Shown here piece by piece: positions 59,751 through 64,000 of a DNA stretch of 64,000 nt. The stretch is taken from positions 558,001-622,000 of the forward strand of contig JAJNNX010000008.1 of the NCBI GenBank assembly GCA_023159155.1, written 5' to 3'. The stretch comes from Ustulina deusta. Taxonomy: Eukaryota; Ascomycota; Sordariomycetes; Xylariales; Xylariaceae. The number at the start of each line of letters is the position of its first letter. Position 1 is the first letter of the stretch. Below the pieces are notes generated by a model that made no database searches, was not told the origin of the DNA, and saw only the letters and a program-made list of their open reading frames with translations. A program made the position numbers and the translations under genes.

Positions 59751-61872
59751 CCAAATCCACTTCAAGTTATATACTACTTACCCTGATCAACATATGTACA
59801 TTGATCTATGAAATTCAAGGCATTTATTTTCAGCCGCGTTGGAGGGACTAGGTAGTACTGGGGTATCGATCCCGAATTATTAGGAGATAGAAGAACGCTC
59901 CGATGCAGGCATTGACAAGATTGGGACAGTTATCAAGCGGTAACTTACTATAAAACGGACTTGGCATGCGGACGACCGGGCGTGGCAGGAGTGTTGGCGA
60001 TAGGTGGATGGGCGAGACTGTACTATGGGAATAATCCCGATCACTGCTCACTGGCACCAATATGCTTCAAACGTTCTCGGCGAACATAAGGTGGCTGAGT
60101 GATAGCGGCGTATGGATTTGTAATGAGATTCAGACGACCATTGACCCTCGAACCAGTATCCTTGGAGGCGCCGTCTCTCATTTTCGTACTATGAACTACC
60201 CCACGGGGTACAGCCTGTCTTATAGCAGATATTGATAAAGGCCGATTCAGTAGCCAATTGTTTCAGTTGATGATAGCGTTTAGTAATTCCTCCTGAAATA
60301 CCTAGGATTCGACAATTTCGATTCCCCAACGTGACACACGCCGATGTTCGTCGGGTAGAAGTCAGCCAATTAAAATGCCCGACAAGAGCTTGCTTCCCTT
60401 TGTCCGTTGTCAAGCGTCTGGAGCAAGGTCAGTTAGGCTGTGCCCTTCGGGACAACCCCGTGAGCAGATGACCTCAACAATGTGGGGAAGCGTTGACATG
60501 GGGTTCTAGCATATGGGGTTAGTTCCCACATGGCCAAGCTACACGCTGTACAGGGATCTGCGAGTACTAGCGACCTTGGTTACAAATAGGTACCTGCCCG
60601 ATAAACACGACCGGTCGGCTTTGAGCATTAGGCTTTTCTGATTAGTCAACTTAGAACACCGAATCGCGAAAGCCTGCATGTATCGCGTGTATATAGCACC
60701 GAAAGTTTGGATTAATTGACTGCTGGAAGGAGCACGGTAGTGCTGCTACACATGGCGCCGTCATCGCAGCTTGTACACAGTATTAGGCTGTCGAGTATCT
60801 AGTATCCGCTATACATAGTAAGACGAGTGATGGTGACAGTATCTCATACGTATTACTCTGCGCCCCTCTTCCTTGTTTCGACTAGTCAAAGCGTGATACC
60901 ATCAGTTTCTCTGATAATCTGTGCTAGCACCAGCACTGAAAGTTCCATTGTCCCGTTGGAATGAAGCTAAACGCAAGTCTGCAGTGGGGACCATGGTGAG
61001 GCTGCCCCGCGGGCCCCATTGGGTACGAACAACCCCGTCCCCCAGCGACATATCACAGCCGTTCATGCGATACGACATGATTGGAGATGAGCTCCAGTAA
61101 CGCAGCCACGAGGCCGGATCCCTAGGTCACTGCCGACCTATGTTACTCGTTACTGCCGGGTGAAGACGGCTAGGCACAGCACTTAGGTGCCGTCGTGCCA
61201 CCGTCTTGCACCTGTCTGACCTCCTTGGCCCGCATCCGTGGTGGTATGCGCTTGATTTGGAGCAGAACAACCCTGGACTAGTCGAGATAGTGTCCCTGCC
61301 TAGCGTGTAGTTTATTGGTAGGAGTGTGGCAATCACAACTCCGTGATTCCGCGTGGCCTACACTAGACGAAGGCGAAGGGCAGTAAGAGTGGGATACTGA
61401 GGGGACGCTGAGGGGTAGCAACTGCAGCCAAAATGAGTATACCTAGCCACTAGCAGTGGACCGTGAGAGTGGGTTCCGAGTGGGCGTGGTGAAGATCTTT
61501 TGCTTAGCTCAACTCGCCGCCGCCTCCATGCACGGACGACGGGTGGGCAGGCCAATCAGGACGAGCGGCCCCTCCTGAAGTAGCAAATCCGACTCACAGT
61601 CCGTCGCTCCTCGGGGCGCTAGTGGCTAGCTGGTCACTCACACCTACCCGGCTGGACGATTCCCCGCTGCTGCCCCTCACTTGCGCTAGCATGTACTGTA
61701 CCAGATCCAAGATAAAGGGAGCTTCGCTGCCAGCTCCTTCAGGTCCAACTTGCTCGTCTCCAACGTCCGCCTGTCCATCTACAACACCCGTCGGAGGAGA
61801 TATAAGTCGGCGAGAAATCCCCTCTCACTCAATTCAAACAGTCCATCATCATTCCATCGCCACCTCCCAAAC
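59751..61872 (+). promoter_or_regulatory. 2.1-kb upstream region of the aldehyde dehydrogenase gene
   Basis: No gene is recognised. A TATA-like tataag at 61,801-61,806 lies 72 bp before the ATG and is the best core-promoter candidate. GC-rich blocks such as ccccgcggg (about 61,002) occur, but I cannot assign a regulator. Short minus-strand frames at 59,848-60,060 and 60,189-60,413 look random. Confidence 0.4.
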
Positions 61873-63622
61873 ATGTCTCTGTCCGTTGAATTGAAGACGC
61901 CGATCACCGGCACCTACACCCAGCCCACCGGATTGTGAGTCGCGACATATCCTATATCTCCACCTTGCCATTGCTCCAACCGCCCCCGCAGGTCCGGTCA
62001 GGTGGTACTGCTTCTGCAGCCCGCCGTCCATTCGTTGTGTCCTGTCCACTAACCCCCGCTGCTCGCGTCGCACAGGTTCATCAACAACGAATGGGTCACA
62101 GGTGTCGACAAGAAGACGTTCGAGGTCGTCAACCCATCCACCGAGGAGGTTATCTGCTCCATCCACGAAGCCACCGAGAAGGATGTCGATATCGCTGTCG
62201 TCGCTGCCCGCGCGGCTTTCAACACAACATGGCGTGAAACCACCCCTCAGCAGCGTGGCATCTACTTGACGCGACTTGCTGATCTCGTCGAGAAGAACCT
62301 TGACCTCCTGGCTGCTGTCGAGTCCCTCGACAATGGCAAGTCCATTACCCTGGCTCGTGGCGATGTTGGCGCTGTTGCTGGCTGCACCCGATACTATGGT
62401 GGCTTTGCCGATAAGATTCACGGCAAGACCATCGACATCAACCCCGAATCTTTCCACTACACAAAGCAGGAGCCGGTGAGTTTGTGTTGAAATGCGGTAG
62501 TAGGCCGCCCTTCCCCGAGCCAATAGGCTAACCGAAATACACAGATTGGTGTCTGCGGCCAAATCATCCCCTGGAACTTTCCTCTGTTGATGTTGGCTTG
62601 GAAGATCGGCCCCGCCTTGGCCACCGGCAACACCATTGTCCTCAAGACCGCTGAGCAGACCCCGTTGTCCGCTTTGGTTTTCGCCAACTTGATCAAGGAG
62701 GCTGGTTTCCCTCCCGGAGTCGTCAACATCCTCTCTGGCTTTGGCAGAATTGCCGGTGCCGCTATTTCTGCCCACATGGACATCGACAAGATTGCCTTCA
62801 CTGGCTCTACCCTTGTCGGTCGTACCATCATGAAGGCTGCTGCCGCCTCCAACCTGAAGAAGGTCACCCTGGAACTTGGTGGCAAGTCCCCCAACATTGT
62901 CTTCGATGACGCCGATATCGAGCAGGCCGTCTCGTGGGTCAACTTTGGTATCTACTACAACCACGGTCAGTGCTGCTGTGCCGGTTCTCGTGTCTACGTT
63001 CAAGAAGGCATCTACGACAAGTTCGTCGCCGCCTTCAAGGCGCGTGCCGAGCAGAACGCCGTCGGTGACCCATTCCACGAGAACACCTTCCAAGGTCCCC
63101 AAGTCAGCCAGCTTCAATTTGAGCGCATCATGGGCTACATCGAGGAGGGCAAGAAGGGCGGTGCCACCGTTGCAACTGGTGGCGAGCGCCATGGTGACAA
63201 GGGCTACTTCATTAAGCCTACCATCTTCACCAACGTCACCGCTGATATGAAGATCATGCAAGAGGAGATTTTCGGACCCGTTTGCGCGATCGCCAAGTTC
63301 AAGACCGAGGATGAAGTTATCAAGCTAGGCAATGACAGCGCATACGGTCTTGCCGCTGCTGTTCACACTAGAGATCTCAACACGGCCCTCCGTGTAAGCA
63401 ATAGGATCCACGCAGGTACTGTCTGGGTTAACTGTACGTAATCCCTACCCCTTCTACTTGCTTTAAACTAACATTGGCGAAGGCTACAACATGTTGCACC
63501 ACCAACTTCCCTTCGGCGGTTTCAAGGAAAGCGGTATCGGTCGCGAGCTGGGAGAGGCAGCACTGGCCAACTACACACAAAACAAGTCCGTATCTATTCG
63601 CCTGGGCGGCGCACTGTTCTAA
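61873..63622 (+). CDS. aldA: aldehyde dehydrogenase, NAD(P)-dependent (AldA type)
   Basis: Oxidises acetaldehyde and other aldehydes to acids. Exons 61,873-61,934, 62,076-62,475, 62,545-63,433 and 63,483-63,622 give 496 aa, nearly the length of Aspergillus AldA. The first intron splits the Leu codon at PTGL|FINNEW and has a cactaac branch site. Signatures: [40 protein letters not shown] of the cofactor fold, general-base Glu of LELGGKSP (about 265), and the nucleophile as the middle Cys of [13 protein letters not shown] (about 298). [28 protein letters not shown] and the terminal [13 protein letters not shown] are typical. There is no targeting sequence, so it is probably cytosolic. C-rich codon ends suggest strong expression. 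The 470-aa antisense frame here is a composition artefact. Confidence 0.96.
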
Positions 63623-64000
63623 ATCACATTTACGGGTAAAACAGTTATTAGTTAATCCCTGATCCGGGCGTAGTGTTTGCATGGAGATGATATCATGGCT
63701 GTATGGATTTTACGGAATGAATGGTTTGTACAAGGACATCCTCGAGGTTTCGAGAAAATGGTAGCTTTATTTATGACGATTCATTTATACCAACATGATA
63801 GCAAATAACACAAAAAACAGTTAAACATGAACGCGCCTTGGCATTTATTTTGTATTTGGGCAGCTTGATATGTGAGAAGTGCCAGAAGGCTTCTCGGTGG
63901 TGTTGAGTTGGGAACTGGCTGCTGCATGATGTGAAGCCCCGTTGTTCAGCTCCCTGCCGACGACCTACTTGCTTTTAGAAGCACACTCTTTCGCGACTAC
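63623..64000. other. 3' region of the aldehyde dehydrogenase gene
   Basis: The last 378 bp contain the transcript's 3' end and nothing else I can identify. Confidence 0.5.

Noticed and set aside
61849..63261. 470-aa minus-strand frame
   Set aside because: Antisense shadow of the aldehyde dehydrogenase exons, caused by C-ending codon bias.

Overview
The window is nuclear DNA of a filamentous ascomycete (Pezizomycotina), and class is not resolvable from it. The evidence is the short introns (about 50-160 bp, GTRNGT donors, CTAAC/CTAAT branch points), a HET-domain gene, a Zn2Cys6 regulator, a CBM1-GH5 cellulase, an elongator tRNA-Met with an intron, and C-to-T/G-to-A damage typical of repeat-induced point mutation (RIP).

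Left part (1-24,100): an AT-rich, gene-free repeat compartment. A 419-bp element with long terminal inverted repeats lies at 89-507, followed by the damaged 3' end of an LTR element (about 961-2,400). Blocks that are almost pure A+T (2,401-3,863; 11,460-13,438; 22,126-22,990) were entered by two Ty1/copia elements, both coding on the minus strand: copy A (3,869-11,454, target duplication ataat) and copy B (13,444-22,120, target duplication ttttt). Each carries a younger nested insertion. Copy B holds element C (14,410-16,663), a non-autonomous LTR element whose core has a 17-bp minisatellite, a 42-T tract and three G-rich units, each with two hairpins whose stems differ between units but stay complementary. 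Copy A holds a 267-bp undamaged insert (8,491-8,757) with a 9-bp target duplication. A tandem array of about 590-bp units ends the compartment.

Transition zone (24,100-29,730): an orphan acidic/basic ORF, a pseudogene of a fungal coiled-coil plus protein-kinase-like family broken by RIP-type stops, and a dead pogo/Fot1-type DNA transposon with TA duplications and 26-bp inverted repeats.

Right part (29,730-64,000): gene-bearing DNA at ordinary density. In order: ribosomal protein S8 (+), a Gyp5-like Rab GTPase-activating protein (-), tRNA-Met(CAT) (-), a membrane-protein remnant (+), a GH5 endoglucanase (+), a steroid 5-alpha-reductase-like enzyme (-), a Zn2Cys6 transcription factor with a probable 4-nt exon (+), a phytanoyl-CoA dioxygenase-like enzyme (+), a HET protein (-), a MINDY-type deubiquitinase ending in a CaaX box (+), a telomere-repeat-binding TRFH/Myb protein (-), a TA-flanked MITE, and an aldehyde dehydrogenase (+). 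Exon structures were derived by hand from splice signals and reading-phase closure; every multi-exon model closes in frame. Most are unrelated housekeeping or accessory genes; the reductase, regulator and dioxygenase are the only neighbours that might form a small functional group.
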